NCBI GenBank assembly: GCA_002900995.3
Contig: CM035304.1
Location: 1,285,498 to 1,349,497 of the forward strand
DNA length: 64,000 nt
From: Ganoderma boninense
Lineage: Eukaryota > Basidiomycota > Agaricomycetes > Polyporales > Polyporaceae
Direction: 5' to 3'
Positions within the stretch are counted from its first letter, which is position 1. The number at the start of each line of letters is the position of its first letter. Under the pieces are notes generated by a model, which had not been told where the DNA came from, did not search any database, and saw only the letters and a list, made by a program, of their open reading frames with translations. The translations under genes and the position numbers were made by a program. This document shows, piece by piece, positions 11,159 through 22,484 of this stretch.

Positions 11159-11841
11159 CACCCCCACAAGCGTGCGCGTTGCGAGCAATGCAGAATCAGA
11201 AAGAAAACAGTCTGCGCACCCCCATAAACCAAAGAAACTCAACTCCTCAGCAGCAACTCGGGGATCTTCTTCGGCTAAACAGGCACTCGGCGCTCATCCA
11301 TGGTCAGCGACCAATCATCTGCGCAAACGCTCGTGTGCGGCTCACGTGCGCTTTGACTCGGTGATCAGCGGGAAAGAGGGTGGTGTGCACAGTTCGCCTG
11401 GGCTCGCAGCGTCGTCATCGAGACACTGGAAGGGAGGGGAGTCTCGCTCGACTCGTTCGACGGGAATCAGCGGAGATGGGTAATCGCGTCGCATCGTCGT
11501 TCATCGTGGTCGTCAGATCGCGGGGGAGGGGGGGTCTCTTCTCGGGTAGCTCTTCTCGGGCTCCTCGTCCGTGCCTACAATGGCAGGGGACTTATCTTCA
11601 AAAGCCGTGCCTCAGCGCGCTCATCAGCAGCCTCTCGGGGCTCGTCAGCAGCGGCATCATCTCCTCGGTCTTCAACAACTGCAGCGAAGCAGTGTCATTG
11701 GGTGCGCCTCGCCAGGCGGCTTCGGGTAGCGACGAGCGAATCGGACTCGTGACGACGTCGAGGCGGCTCGGAACGGCATGAGCTCGGACCTCCTTTAGCC
11801 CTATATTTTACTAGCCGGCTAGACTGGCTAGGATCCGTTTG

Positions 11842-12025
11842 TGTTGGAAAAACCGTCGGAGGTCGAGCTGAGCAGCAAAAGCGAGTGGAATTCCGGTTGT
11901 CCTGTACGTCGTCGTGGTACAGAGGCAAACGGATGAACTACAAAAATGTACAATCCCGCTCCGTATCGTACGTCGGAAAGTCCCGGCGAGCAAGCGCTCG
12001 CTTGCTCAAAATCCACGTTCCAACA
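11842..12025. repeat. Right LTR (184 bp)
   Basis: Second copy of the terminal repeat, followed directly by the duplicated target GTATG. Confidence 0.88.
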
Positions 12026-12030
12026 GTATG

Positions 12031-12117
12031 ACGTTGCGCGACGCTCTGAGCGCGAGCCTACGCACCGTGCAGTTTCTGCGGCGGCAGAACCGTCTGTCGA
12101 CGCCGGCCATCCTCTGA
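12031..12117 (+). pseudogene. Displaced 3' end of the interrupted F-box gene
   Basis: After the second GTATG the frame that was open before the element resumes and codes about 28 residues, including LRDALSASLRTVQFLRRQ, to a TGA at 12115-12117. In other members a helix of this kind (AMQ..R.H) follows the LDRLFP box, which fits this being the original C-terminus. Confidence 0.7.
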
Positions 12118-12369
12118 CTCGAAATTGTGTTGGTGCTCGTAGGATGAGAAAATCTGAACTATCTGGTGTTGTTCAATGATGGATGAGAAAAGAGTGCAGA
12201 AACACGAGTGCTTACAGCACAACGGTCAATAGCGAAGCACCATGGATGTATGGATCAGTTGGAGAATGGACGACAGCCCTAACGCATTCCCCACTATGCA
12301 TCACCGTCGTCATGCCTACAAGCATTCTGCCTTATGCACCAAAACCCCGACATGGTCTGCCATGTTGTT

Positions 12370-12650
12370 ATGTGCATTTTGCCTGTTACAATTGTTGCGA
12401 TTGTTGTTGAAGCCCTCGAACTCGCGCGCCGTGTCGAGCGCGCGTGGCGCGTGGCCCGGGCCGACAGGGTGCAGGAAGAAGAGGCTGAGGCTGCGTTGGA
12501 GTGGCGGACGTGTGGTGGCGAGGAAGGAGTGTATGTGGGCAGCGAGGCCTCCTATGCTGAGCTTGGTGAGGGCTTGAAAGCATCCACCGAGGTGCGCGCA
12601 GTCGACAACTCGGAACGGTGGCACTTGTCGACGTCCAACTTCCTACAATC
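12370..12650 (-). pseudogene. F-box/LRR class II remnant with internal deletion
   Basis: Minus-strand peptides match the gene at 3978-5830: RKLDV, then HLGGCFQALTKLSIGGLAAH, SLFFLHP, then directly RALDTAREFEG. In the parent-type gene the last two are separated by roughly 150 codons of repeats, so a large internal deletion has joined them. The F-box and the LDRLFP box are absent. I see no way for it to make a whole protein. Confidence 0.7.
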
Positions 12651-13019
12651 TCCCCATATGGCATCTGCTGCACGCATACCGCAGTCCTCACGGGACTCCT
12701 TGAATAGTAACGTTGGCGGGCGAGTGCTGGCGTCCCCGACGTCAGCTCACTACGCGGAGGCGCTATGCGCCCGACGCACGGAGTTGTGCTCCGGATGGTC
12801 TTCTGACAGATCCTGTTCGCCATCTCCCTCACCTTACTTTTTTGCGTACGTTTTCCATCATGTTTATCTTGTGCGATGCATTGCGGTGTAGGTACGATTA
12901 TTGGTAGCTTCCCTACTTAACGCCAGAATGCACCGACTACTAGGGTCCATACAGCAGCTTCAAGTCGATGCACTAGACCTGCAACAGCGACACAGGCCCC
13001 GCGCGAGTAGCACAACGGG

Positions 13020-14702
13020 TTATGCTCCGCCCGGATAATGCCTGCGCGCGATCTGCATCGCGCGCAAGAGCAGCGAGACGTTCTCCGAGTCTTCTAAGTG
13101 TGGGTTCTCACTCTCCCCATACCCCGGCATCCACTCGATCCCGGAGGGCTCCAGCTCGAGGCGCGGGAACACGCGGTCCAATACGATGGCTACGGCTAGC
13201 TGCGCTTCGCTCTCCTGTGCACCGACGAGGTTCTGTATGCACAGGTTGCGTGCACCGTGGGCGAGGAGCGGGACGCTGTCCCGTTCGGGCATGGAGGTCG
13301 CGTCGAGGTCCGGAATGCAGATCTTGGCGAGCTCGGGGCACCCGCACGCCAGTTTGACGAGCCCGTGGAGCGTCGGCCGCTCGACGGAGCCGGGGACCCT
13401 ATCCGGGTCCGAGACGGTGCTGTCCGATTGCATGAGGATGAGAGCGTGCACGTTGGGCCATGCGCGGGAGAGGCATTCGAGGTCCTCGTCGCGGAGCGGG
13501 AGGTGTTCTTCCCAGAAGAGCTCGAGTTGTTCGAGATTCGCGAAGGCCAGGAGCGGGCCGAGCAGGTTCATGAGGAATCGCGGGGGGCGCACAAAGTCAC
13601 CGAGCTCTACCCGGAGCCAGGAAAGGGTGTGCGGCCCGAGGTGTTGGCATAAGGAAGGGAGGAGTGCGAGGAAGTCATCAGCGAAGTATTTGCCGAGTCG
13701 GAGACAAAGATCTTTGAGATGGGGCATCGTGAATGCGAGCATGAAGCGGACAAGACGGGTTGGTTTGCAATGGAGATTAAGTGTAGTCAGTGTTTGGAAG
13801 CCATCCCTCTGGATGAGCGGTGCGGAGTCCATGCGCTTTTGAAAGAGGATGGAAACCTGTAGGTTTCGCAGGTTCTCGATGTTGGCGAAACTGAGAAGAA
13901 GGGCTTCATCGACCGGTGCATCATTGCCGAGAACTAGTCGCTCCATCTTCGAGAGTCGTGATAAGCACTGAAGGTGCTCAGGACAAATGGTCGTGTATGG
14001 AAAGAAGATGAGGCAAGTTAGCTTGGGAGACTTCGTGGAAAGCTCTTGTAGCGTTGCTCCAGCGAGGGTAGCGATGGAGTTGTGATCTGCATCCTTATCT
14101 GGTTGAACCGAAAGGGAGAAATAGCGAAGAGACGGAGACATAAGACAACCAATGGGCCTAAAGCTGAGGGGCGTTGCAGGCCATAAACTTAGGCTAAGGC
14201 TCTGTAGATTTGGAAAAAGAAGAGCGCCTTGGCATTTTTCCAGCAGAGCTGGCAAACATTGTTGTCAAGGCTGGTGGTCGACGTGTAGAGGACGATGCTG
14301 CGCACACGATTGGCGTAAGTTTGCAATCGCGACCATGCACCAGGCGAGATCTCTCCTATAAGATGCTATGCAGATGGGGTAGTATTGAATGCTGGGACAT
14401 GTCTCGGAAGGAATATGACTCACGTGTGTGTGACCGCGGAGCTGATAATTGGGTAAAAGCTTGAGGACAGGGAAGATGTCGTGGAGATCGCGCCATAACT
14501 TGTCCAGGGACGGGTCCAAGAACGCACGACAAGAAAGACATAGGGACAGCACTGTGTACCGAAAATCCCGGAGCGCGCCGCGATAGATTTCGTCGTCGTC
14601 GTCTTCATCGTCGTCTACATCGTCGACCAGGTGCTTCAGATGATGCAGAACCTCGTGCAAAACGTCGTTCCAGCCCTTCAAAGCAAGAAACGAAGTTGTC
14701 AT
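13020..14702 (-). CDS. F-box/LRR family protein, class I; one frame break
   Basis: Exons 14702-14424 and 14365-13020, with a 58-base intron at the conserved class I position after LLPNYQLRGHTH. Start chosen at MTTSFLALKGW by alignment with the paralogue at 6117-7799; an in-frame ATG at 14729 exists. Parts: F-box-like LALKGWNDVLHEVLHHL, a strongly acidic loop, LCLSCRAFLDPSLDKLW, LRRs, CIQNLVGAQESEAQL, VLDRVFPRLELE and LLRAMQIARRHYPGG. One base is missing near 14252 (LDNNV to PALLEKCQG); restoring it gives about 541 residues, the same length as its sister gene, so I take it for a sequence error. Confidence 0.8.
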
Positions 14703-14729
14703 GACCTCACTGGCTCTACAGGTAAGCAA

Positions 14730-15367
14730 GAATCAGTTTAGGCTATGCCCGGGAGCCCTTTAGCACGCGTACGACGTACATAGATGAGCGACGTGTCCGG
14801 TGTAGGAAAGGCTCAGGCTGGCAAATCGAGTGCACGCCTACGGGTGGCGCTATGATTTAGATCTAGTGGTGAATACGATTAAAACGAATGACCAAAAGAA
14901 CGGGAAGACGATGTCAATCCACCTCCAATAACTTGAAGGATAAGGTCGTCGAGGTCAGGGTTTTGAGTCGGGTTGATATTGAGCTGGGATGCCAGCAGAG
15001 CAGCGAAAGCGTGGCCCAGGTCGTGTTTCAAGAGGACGTCGGGCACGTCAGTGCTCGCCCGCCCACATCAGGATCCTGTGAGGAGTGCGGTACGTGTAGT
15101 CGTCAGGTGGCTGGATCGCAAGAAGTACAAGTGCGGTTCCGAGAGTCCAGCGCAGTGCGTTATGGCAGTGCAAGGAGTGGGCGTCTCCAGACCACTGGGC
15201 GCCGAGCCCGTCACCCTCAGTTTGCTCTGAGCCTGTGTCTTCCTGACCTCAGGCTTCCACTGACCCTCAGTCCCTCATTTATCTTGCTAGATGAATAATC
15301 ATGCAAGAAAATCACACGCAAGGTTTTAGCTCTCAAGATCTCACCACCCGACCGTTTAGACTCGGAT
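14730..15367. other. Intergenic, no recognised gene
   Basis: Divergent spacer between the F-box gene on the minus strand and a truncated F-box remnant on the plus strand. Nothing recognisable. Confidence 0.5.
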
Positions 15368-15724
15368 ATGACAGGAAGTTGGAATTCGAGGAGCTGTAAC
15401 AAGTTGCAACACAAGATCGCCGTCGAGTCTGGCGACATCTTTATCGGACATTTCGCCACTACTCGAGCATTAGTCTGCCAAGAAGTTGTCGAAACCATCT
15501 TCAGCAACCTCTCTCTTAACTCTGGCATATTCGACCCTTCTGGCCGGGACTATCGCAGAGGCCATCTCTACAGAGCCGACCAGCAGGAGAGGCGATGCAC
15601 TCTGGCCTCCGCCGCCCGCGTATCCACGCACACCTCGCAAGTCGTCTTGCCTATTCTTTGGGACAAACTCACAGGATTTCGCCCTTTGTTCAGGCACCTG
15701 ACTCACTATAACCTGCATACCTGT
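15368..15724 (+). pseudogene. F-box class II first exon only (truncated)
   Basis: An ATG-started exon encodes TRALVCQEVVETIFSNLSLN and TLASAARVSTHTSQVVL, the class II F-box exon, and ends at a donor (gtacgt) as in the gene at 3978. A possible acceptor lies near 15778, but after about 40 bases the sequence is already the 3' end of the next gene on the other strand. No LRR or LDRLFP exon follows. It looks like a fragment left by a rearrangement at the edge of the F-box block. Confidence 0.7.
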
Positions 15725-15820
15725 GTACGTCTCTTTCGTGCCACGATTTCCGATGTCCCACCTTATCACTTTCCCTAGGTCACCTTCAGAACCCATGTGT
15801 GGACTGGTGGTACAAGTACA

Positions 15821-16375
15821 TCACGAATCAAGGAGGGCGGGAATGTTCTCCTTGATATACTCCACGACCGCATCCGGCCCCTTCTCCACCTGCAGACCCT
15901 GGGGCAGGCTGAACGTCTTCAGCCCGGGGATCGTCGCCTTCGCGATCCCCACGATCTCCTACATGTAGTCCCAAATCGGTCAGCAAACGTTGACTCCCTC
16001 TTCCTTGGCGGTGAGCAATGAGCATGATATAGATATATCGCACCTGAGCCTGCTCGGGGGTCCACATCGACGCGGTAAACTGTAGATGTCGGCGATAAGG
16101 GCACAATCATCGCGGGACGGCTTGCACACCTACCAGGATGTTCGGCTGCTCCTTCTCCACCGTCGCCTTCACGTCTTCGATCTCTGCATACACGTCCGAC
16201 CATCAACACAAGATCTGTACTATGTACGAGGTTCGAATGGACGCTTACTCTCCACGTTGGCGACGTGCACGATGGTGTACTTGTCCTTGACGTCTTCGAC
16301 GACGCGGCCGATGAGCCTCTTCGCGCGCTCTGGCGCGGTATTCACGGTGACGAGTCTGAAGGTCGTGGTGGACAT
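15821..16375 (-). CDS. Small conserved protein, function unknown (116 aa)
   Basis: Four exons read without any break: 16375-16249, 16183-16134, 16079-16044 and 15958-15821, with three introns of 54-84 bases and clean GT..AG ends. The product begins MSTTTFRLVTVNTAPERAKR and has IEDVKATVEKEQPNIL, FTASMWTPEQAQ and VEYIKENIPALLDS. The pattern suggests alternating strands and helices, a compact cytosolic alpha/beta fold. There is no signal peptide or membrane segment. I do not recognise the family and assign no function. Its 3' end meets the truncated F-box exon, marking the border of the F-box block. Confidence 0.75.
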
Positions 16376-16783
16376 CGTCGTAGAGTAATGCGTGGAGGCG
16401 GTCGCGGTTCACACGCCTTTATCGATGCTGCTGTTGGAAAATCGTTTAGCCCGCGAAGGGGCGCACATGATGCCACTTGGTAAGGTCGTGTGAACGGTCG
16501 TGGACGGATGACTGGGGGCGGGGGCCATTTGGTGAGATGAGTAAGGAAGAAGGCTGCGAAAGGATCGACATATGAAGAACAGATGAAGCGGTCGACGGAC
16601 TCCGGTGCTCACAATGAGCGTGAAGACGACGCGAGCAGTTCTGTAAGCATCTTCCAACGGAGGCCGCCACAATGCATAGAGGTCACGAAAGTTGATCATA
16701 GCTTGAACGAGCAAGTGGGGATATATGCGCATTATACCTGTACATGTATGCGTAGAGCCCGTCTCTAGAGCGTCCGCGGCTTG
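16376..16783. other. Intergenic
   Basis: About 400 bases between two minus-strand genes; should contain the ISA2 3' UTR and the promoter of the small gene. No coding potential seen. Confidence 0.5.
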
Positions 16784-17712
16784 CTATAGCTTGAGCTCCC
16801 AGCTGACACCGCAACCACAGCCACTGCCCTTTGCCTGAATCGTGTTAGCATGCCCCGTCTTGCGCATATACTATAACGAAATGCGCAGCATGACTTACCT
16901 GAGGGTTCTCCACCACGCGGAAACTGCTCCCGATGAGCTCGGTCGCAAAGTCGATAATCGAGCCCTTCAGCAGCGTCATGGACACTGCGTCCACGTATAT
17001 ATTGGAGGGCTGGATTTGTGGGTGTGTGAAATGACTTTATGCGTGACGCAAACAGCCTCAGTTAGGGACCGGAAGAGATGGGAGGGAAAAGAAGGTGAGA
17101 ACGCACTAGTCGTCCGGCTCGCGCTTCTTCGCAAGCTCCATCTTGTACTGGTACCCATGACACCCTCCGCTCTCGACTGCGATTCGTAAGGCCGCTGCGC
17201 CATTGTGATCACGTTTCGCAATGGAACGAAGTTGCTGTTGACCGATGTGTGGTCAAGGCTATCGCGAGAGGTAAAGAGGGCAGCATAGATGCACATACCT
17301 CGGCTGCTCTATCAGTCATGTCTAACGTAGCCTCCTCTGGAGGAAGCAACTCCACGTCCGCCTCATCGTCATCCTCGTCTTCCTCTCGCGTCTCCGAAGT
17401 GGAGGGATACGAAACGAGCTGCGTTCTATGCGAGGGCGGACGCTGTGCAACCGCCGCGCGTGTTGATGTAGTCGAGACAAAAGTTCTCCGAGTACCCTTG
17501 AGAGAGGACAGTTGCGAAGGTCCCAGAACGATCAGGTGTCGGCCCTAGGCTCAAACACGACGCAGTGGCCCGTGAGCTCGTTGTGGATTTGTGAGAGGCG
17601 TCCGAGACGACCAGCTTCTCAAGGAGACAGAGAAGGAGTCGCGCGAACAGCGTCGAGGAGCTGCGATAAGCTGTCGAAGCAGATGGCTAGAGCTAGAGGG
17701 CACTGAAGGCAT
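16784..17712 (-). CDS. ISA2: Iron-sulfur cluster assembly protein ISA2 (A-type carrier)
   Basis: Five exons (17712-17557, 17496-17299, 17234-17107, 17034-16899, 16834-16784) give 222 residues with no break. The N-terminus is rich in Ser and Arg (MPSVPSSSSHLLRQL..), as expected for mitochondrial import; an acidic linker follows. The A-type domain holds the three invariant cysteines: one in GGCHGYQY and two in GSGCGCGVSWEL near the C-terminus. ISA2 works in the mitochondrial matrix with ISA1 and IBA57 in making [4Fe-4S] clusters for aconitase-type enzymes (family knowledge). Exon 1 was found by looking for a targeting sequence upstream of the first in-frame stop, so it is less sure than the rest. 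It shares a 285-base divergent promoter with the YCII gene. Confidence 0.9.
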
Positions 17713-17926
17713 CGTTTGCAGTCGTGGTCGCCGTCAGCGTCGTCCAGAGCAACTCGGAGTCGGAGCCTGGAGGTCAAGCCAAGCTCGCTGACCAAGCGCT
17801 AAGCCGGGCGGTCTCGCCCGACGCGCGCCTGCTGACCGAGATCTCTGAGATCATGGCATGCTCTCTCATCCTTATCGGGCACCGTCATGTTAATTGTTTC
17901 TAACGAGAACGAGAAGGCACCAGTAC

Positions 17927-17936
17927 TTATATAAAG
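17927..17936 (+). promoter_or_regulatory. TATA-like box for YCII gene
   Basis: TTATATAAAG lies about 60 bases before the ATG at 17998, a usual TATA distance, in the divergent spacer shared with ISA2. Confidence 0.5.
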
Positions 17937-17997
17937 TCGCAAAAGGATCGGAAAGGTCAGTCACCGCACCTTCGAGCTCAGTCTTCTCTGCGCAGAA

Positions 17998-18464
17998 ATG
18001 CCCTACTTCATTCTCTACGCCCCGACTACACCGACGACGGCGCGCCAGCACGTCGTCTCAAGGTCCGCGAGCAGCACCTCGCCAATTCGGCCAAGGAGTC
18101 CAGGATCAGTGAGTCGCCGTATCCTCCCTGCCTCGGATTTCGTAGAACGTGCACTCACTCTCACATCCCTGTCGTGCAGAATTGGGAGGCGCGATCCTCT
18201 CTCCAAACGAATGTCTCGACATCCCCGACGCTGAGCGCAAGATGGCCGGGTCGTTCAGGATTGTCGAGGCAGAGTCGTATGCCGAGGTCAAAGCTCTCGT
18301 CGAGAGCGACGTATACTGGACAGGCGACGTCGTACGTGCGCTCTCCCATGTTCCAGCCTGAGCTGTCACGACTGACTGTCCATTCTGTGGTGTGGCAGTG
18401 GGACAAGGAGAAGACGTTTATCCTCCCTTGGGTCTCGGCCACAACGACCCCGTGGAGGGGGTAG
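17998..18464 (+). CDS. YCII-related domain protein; one frame break in exon 1
   Basis: Exons 17998-18108, 18180-18331 and 18399-18464. The start MPYFILYAP is followed in the -1 frame by DYTDDGAPARRLKVREQHLA, then LGGAILSP, SFRIVEAESYAEVKALVESD, and ..DKEKTFILPWVSA. This is the order of a YCII domain: a first strand, a helix with R..VR..HL, and the segment with D.Y. The family is about 100 residues; here about 109. The break falls in the C run of GCCCCGAC at 18019-18026, where one more C would restore the frame, so a homopolymer error is likely. YCII proteins are small dimeric alpha/beta barrels whose activity is mostly unknown. Confidence 0.8.
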
Positions 18465-18782
18465 CTGGATGTCGTGTAGCCTGTGAATCAACCACTGTAC
18501 GATAATGCGCGAACGTGAACGTGACTCCCGTGGCGACCATAGCACTCTATACTGCACCTCAAGGCATCTGTATTCTAACGCTAAGGAGAGCTATGCAGGA
18601 CCCAGGTTCTGCAAGCGATGCGCCTTGGGTGCATACATTGCATTATGATCACTTTTGTAGTCTGAACGAACCATATCCATCGCTCACTCGACCTGAAGAT
18701 GAACGAATCCTCCCGTTCGATGTCGTATCCGCCCATGCATACCCTATCCTACCGCTACACAAACAAGTATGTTCCATCTCAT

Positions 18783-21700
18783 CTACGCACCCCTCTTCTC
18801 CCGATAAAACCGCCCAAGCTCCTTCATAGCCTGCCCGAATCCCTCCGCAACGACCGTCCCAGCCTCGATCCACTTCGGCAGCTTCGCCCGTATCCTCGGC
18901 GACGCGTACCGTCCGTCAACCAGCACCAGCGCCGCCCAGTCCGCTCGATGTCGAATCGCGCGCCCTGTGCCAAGAAAGAAACGTTAACCGCTCGTATGCT
19001 CAATTTACACCGGGTGTACAAGGTTGGACGCACCGATGCTCTGGTTCACCGCGTTCATGCACATGTTCTCGTACAGCTCCGTCCCCGCGTCCTTCGCGCC
19101 CGCCGCCCTCGGGCCTGGACGTTCCTGTTGCTGCTGCTGCTGCTGTTGCTGGAGGCGATTGACATAGCTCATGCGCTCGCGGAGCTCGGGCGAGCCGAGG
19201 TTCGCGAACGGCAGGCCGACGATGACGACCGCGCGCGCGAGGTCGTCTGTGAAGTTGAGGCCCTCGGAGAGCTTCGCCCCCACGACGGCGAACAGCAGCG
19301 CGCCCGCGCTTCTTCGCGCCTCACTGGCGGCCTCAGCAGCGGTGTGCTGCAGCACCGATGTGAGCGAGGGGTGCAGAAGACTCGGGAAGGGGAAGGATGG
19401 CATACCTGGCTATCCTTGACACCGCGGCGTAGTCGCGCAGCACGGCCTCGACCTCGTTGCTCTCTTGCGGCTCAGCAAAGACCTGCGCCGCAATCAGTCA
19501 GTCGCAGCGAGAAAGGCGACGCATACGGTACCTTCTTCTTCGCGCCCAGCTTCTCCAGCATCCCGCTCGCCCGCCACTTCTCCGTCACGACGTTCAGGAA
19601 AGCCGTAGCTCGGCACGAACACGACCATCCCCGCGGGCACGACGTGCGCGAAGTTGAGCAGGATCTGGCCGAGCTCTGCGATCTTCCCGTTTCACGCTCG
19701 CAGTCAGCATTTGCTGTACTTAGGACGACCGGGCAGCGGGACGCACCAAGGAGTCGTCGCCGCGCTGCTGGAACTTGAACGCCAGCTCCCCGCCCCTGGG
19801 GCCCTTCTTGAGGACGAGCGTCTGGAGGCTCGATGCGGGGATGATGTGCCCGCACGAGAACGTCGCGAGGCGCGCTGGCGGGAGGCCCGCGAAGAGCTGG
19901 TTCACGACGTCCGACATCTGCGTTCAAGGAGGCGCGCATTAGTTCCTCCTTTGCAGATGGGGCGTGGATGGAGGGGATGGAGGGGATGCGAACCGGCGAC
20001 ATGGTCCCGCCCGCGAGGATGACGGAGCGCGCGGTGTCGACGACCTCCTGGAAGTACGTCGCGGGGTTGAGGTGCTGGTACTTGATCTCCACCGAGCCGT
20101 CTGCGAGGCTGAAGCTGACGCGTCCGTCTGTTACAGGGCGCATATATCAGTCGCTTTATGCGGGGGGGAGAATCTGATGTGCACGTACCGTCGCTCGACG
20201 CGGTCAGCGCGACGATGAAGCTCTCGACCGCATGCAAGGGCGGGGTCGTGTTCGAAAGCCGGGCAAGCTTCGCGAGCTTGACCTTGTCTGCCGGTCTATC
20301 CTCAACTCCTGGCCCCCTACTGCACACCAGCGCGCGACGCACCTTCCCCCGCGGCCTTCTCGAGCTCCTTCACAGAGTACCCAGAGATCTTCCTCGCGAT
20401 CTGCCAACACCCCACCCCCACTCGCGCTCAGCGACCGGACGCATTCGTCCGAACACACACAGACGATGCGCGCTCACCTTGCTCTCCCTCAAATACCTCT
20501 CGATCTCGAGCAAGTTCACGCCCTCGGCCTTCCTCCCGAGCCGCGCCATCAGCTCCCCGCTAGTCAGCACCTCCACCCCAGCCCCAGTACCCTTCTTCTT
20601 TTCCGCACCCTTCCCCACGCCGGGGCTCCCCTGCGCCGCGCGCCACTCCTCCGCGAACTTCGCGAGCGCGTCGAGGACGTTCGCGAGGCGCCGCAGGTGG
20701 AGCGCGTGCGTCGTGGAGAGGCGCGTCCGGAAGCGCGCGAGGTAGAGCGCGAGCTGGTGCCGCGCGGTGGCGAGCGTGCGCAGCGGGAGGCGCGTCGTCG
20801 ACAGCGAGAGGAGCGTCGAGATCAGGTCTGCCGGGCGCGCGCGCGTGTGTGGCAGAAGGTCAGCCGCGCACGAGGGGAGGGGAAGGGGAAGGGAGGGGAG
20901 AGGCGGGGTACGCACTGTGCGCCTCGTCGATGACGACGACCTGGCCGGTGAGGTCGATGCCGAGCGCGTCGCGCGCGGTCTTCTGCAGGAGGAGGTTGTA
21001 GGGGAGGAGGACGAGCTGCGGTAGGCGTCGTCAGCGCGTCATATGGCATACGTCGGGAAAACGCGAGAAGAATGGCTACCTGCGCCTGGGGAATTGCACG
21101 GCGCGAGCCGAAGTACGGGCAGGTATCGGCAGCTTGACCGATGCTGGATAGCTCTTCGATATCTTTCGGCGTTGCCTTTGTCACGCGACGGTCAGCTCGC
21201 CTCAGGCATGTGCCACACGCAGGGAATAGCCTACCAATATCTGATCTCTCAAGTCCAGCATCCGCGTCTCCTCATCCGCCGGTGGCAGATGCGGACATCG
21301 CTTCTTGCCTTTCTCTACCCAGCGCGCAGTCAGTGCTTGGAACAACGTTCATGGAGAGGGACGGAGGGTCACCTCCCAGCATCTGTCGACACGCCTCGTC
21401 GAGATCGCCGGCCTTCCCTCTCAACTGCTCGTTGATGCACAGCTGCTTCCGCGACCCGAGCGACACCGCGCGGGGTCCCGTGCCTTCGCTATCTTCTCTA
21501 TCGCCTTCATCCCCATTCTGATCCGCCGGGCGCTTTCCATTTCGGCTGCAGCTCGAGTCCGGGGGCTTGCCCGTTGCTGCAGCAGACAAAGTTGGGGCAG
21601 ACGGCACAGCGACGTTAAGCCTGATGTTGAGCTTCTCAAGCTCATGGAGGACCTGCGTGAGCTGCGAGTGTGTCCGAGAGGCGTAATAGATCTTCGTGCA

Positions 21701-22484
21701 CGTAGGCTCCTTATCGCAGTCTGGCGAGGACGTGGGGCCCTGCAGCCTATACCAGCATTTCGGTTACTTGATAGCGACGAAAGTTAGTCTGGCCGAACGT
21801 ACTTGCGCATGAGGGCGAGCACCGCCGGAGAAATGTTGCTCTTCTCGTCGTCGCCCTCATCCGAGTCTGGTAAGAATGACGCATCGTCGTCGCCGTCGTC
21901 GAGAGTGGCGTTAGGGTCGGGTTCGAGTCGCTTGCCACATAGACGCGGATTAGTCACGCAGTTTAGCGAAACACAGAGGAAGGCACTCACGGGTCTTTTA
22001 CGTACATGGCCGCGAGCGATCTTGCGTAGCTGCGCCTCTCGTTTTCGCGCGGCGGCGAGGCGTTCTGCGTATTCCAGGTCGTCTGCCTCGAGCTGTCGAC
22101 GACGGCGCTCGATGGTCTGCGCGAGGACCCAGTCTGGACCTATGAGTCGCGTTATTGCTAGGGGTAAGATTATATAGCTAGTTATCTTACCATCGGTCGA
22201 TTCGCCGTCGGGCTCAAGCTGGCCAGTACGCGCCCTGTGCTGCTCGTCCTTTAGCCAGGTAAGAGATGCGCACAGCAAACTCAGTGTTTTTCCCTGTGCG
22301 ATGGACATGTGGAAAGGGCGTACACAAGATTCATCGGACACTCACCGTTCCGGTGGGACTCTCCATGATCGCGACTTTCTTGTCCTCAATGGCGGAAAGA
22401 CATGCCGCATGAGGTCAAGTTGGATATCGTAGGTGTGAATGGAAAGGCCGCAAAGTCATCGGGTGTCGGAAGCCTTAAAGACAT
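18783..22484 (-). CDS. CHL1: ATP-dependent DNA helicase CHL1/DDX11; multi-exon, three frame breaks
   Basis: Many-exon gene. Recognisable parts in order: FPFTP..YDIQLDLMRHVF (Q-like motif), MESPTGT|GKTLSLLCA (Walker A, split by an intron), PDWVLAQT, YYASRTHSQL (motif Ia), Fe-S region cysteines (RCPHLPP, TCPYFGSR), VVVIDEAH (motif II), AVVGAKLSEGLNF and DDLARAVVIVGLPFANLGSP (motifs V region), AVNQSIG..GRAIRH (motif VI), and a C-terminus ending FYREKRGA. This is the XPD/FANCJ-type SF2 family; CHL1 helps sister-chromatid cohesion and unwinds forked or G-quadruplex DNA. Single-base breaks: deletions near 22431 and 22396, insertion near 19600, each with perfect motif continuity in the next frame. 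Nine glutamines sit between motifs V and VI. Confidence 0.9.

Larger units (their letters stand above)
10975..12025. mobile_element. Small non-autonomous LTR element (TRIM-like), recent insertion
   Basis: Two direct repeats of 184 bp (10975-11158 and 11842-12025) differ at one base (T at 11120, C at 11987). Each starts TGTTGG and ends CCAACA, the usual TG..CA form of an LTR with short inverted ends. The whole is flanked by GTATG at 10970-10974 and at 12026-12030, a 5-bp target duplication. The 683-bp inside has no reverse transcriptase, integrase or gag that I can see, and no obvious polypurine tract. Size and content fit a terminal-repeat retrotransposon in miniature. Orientation cannot be set. 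Near identity of the repeats argues for a recent insertion. Confidence 0.88.
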
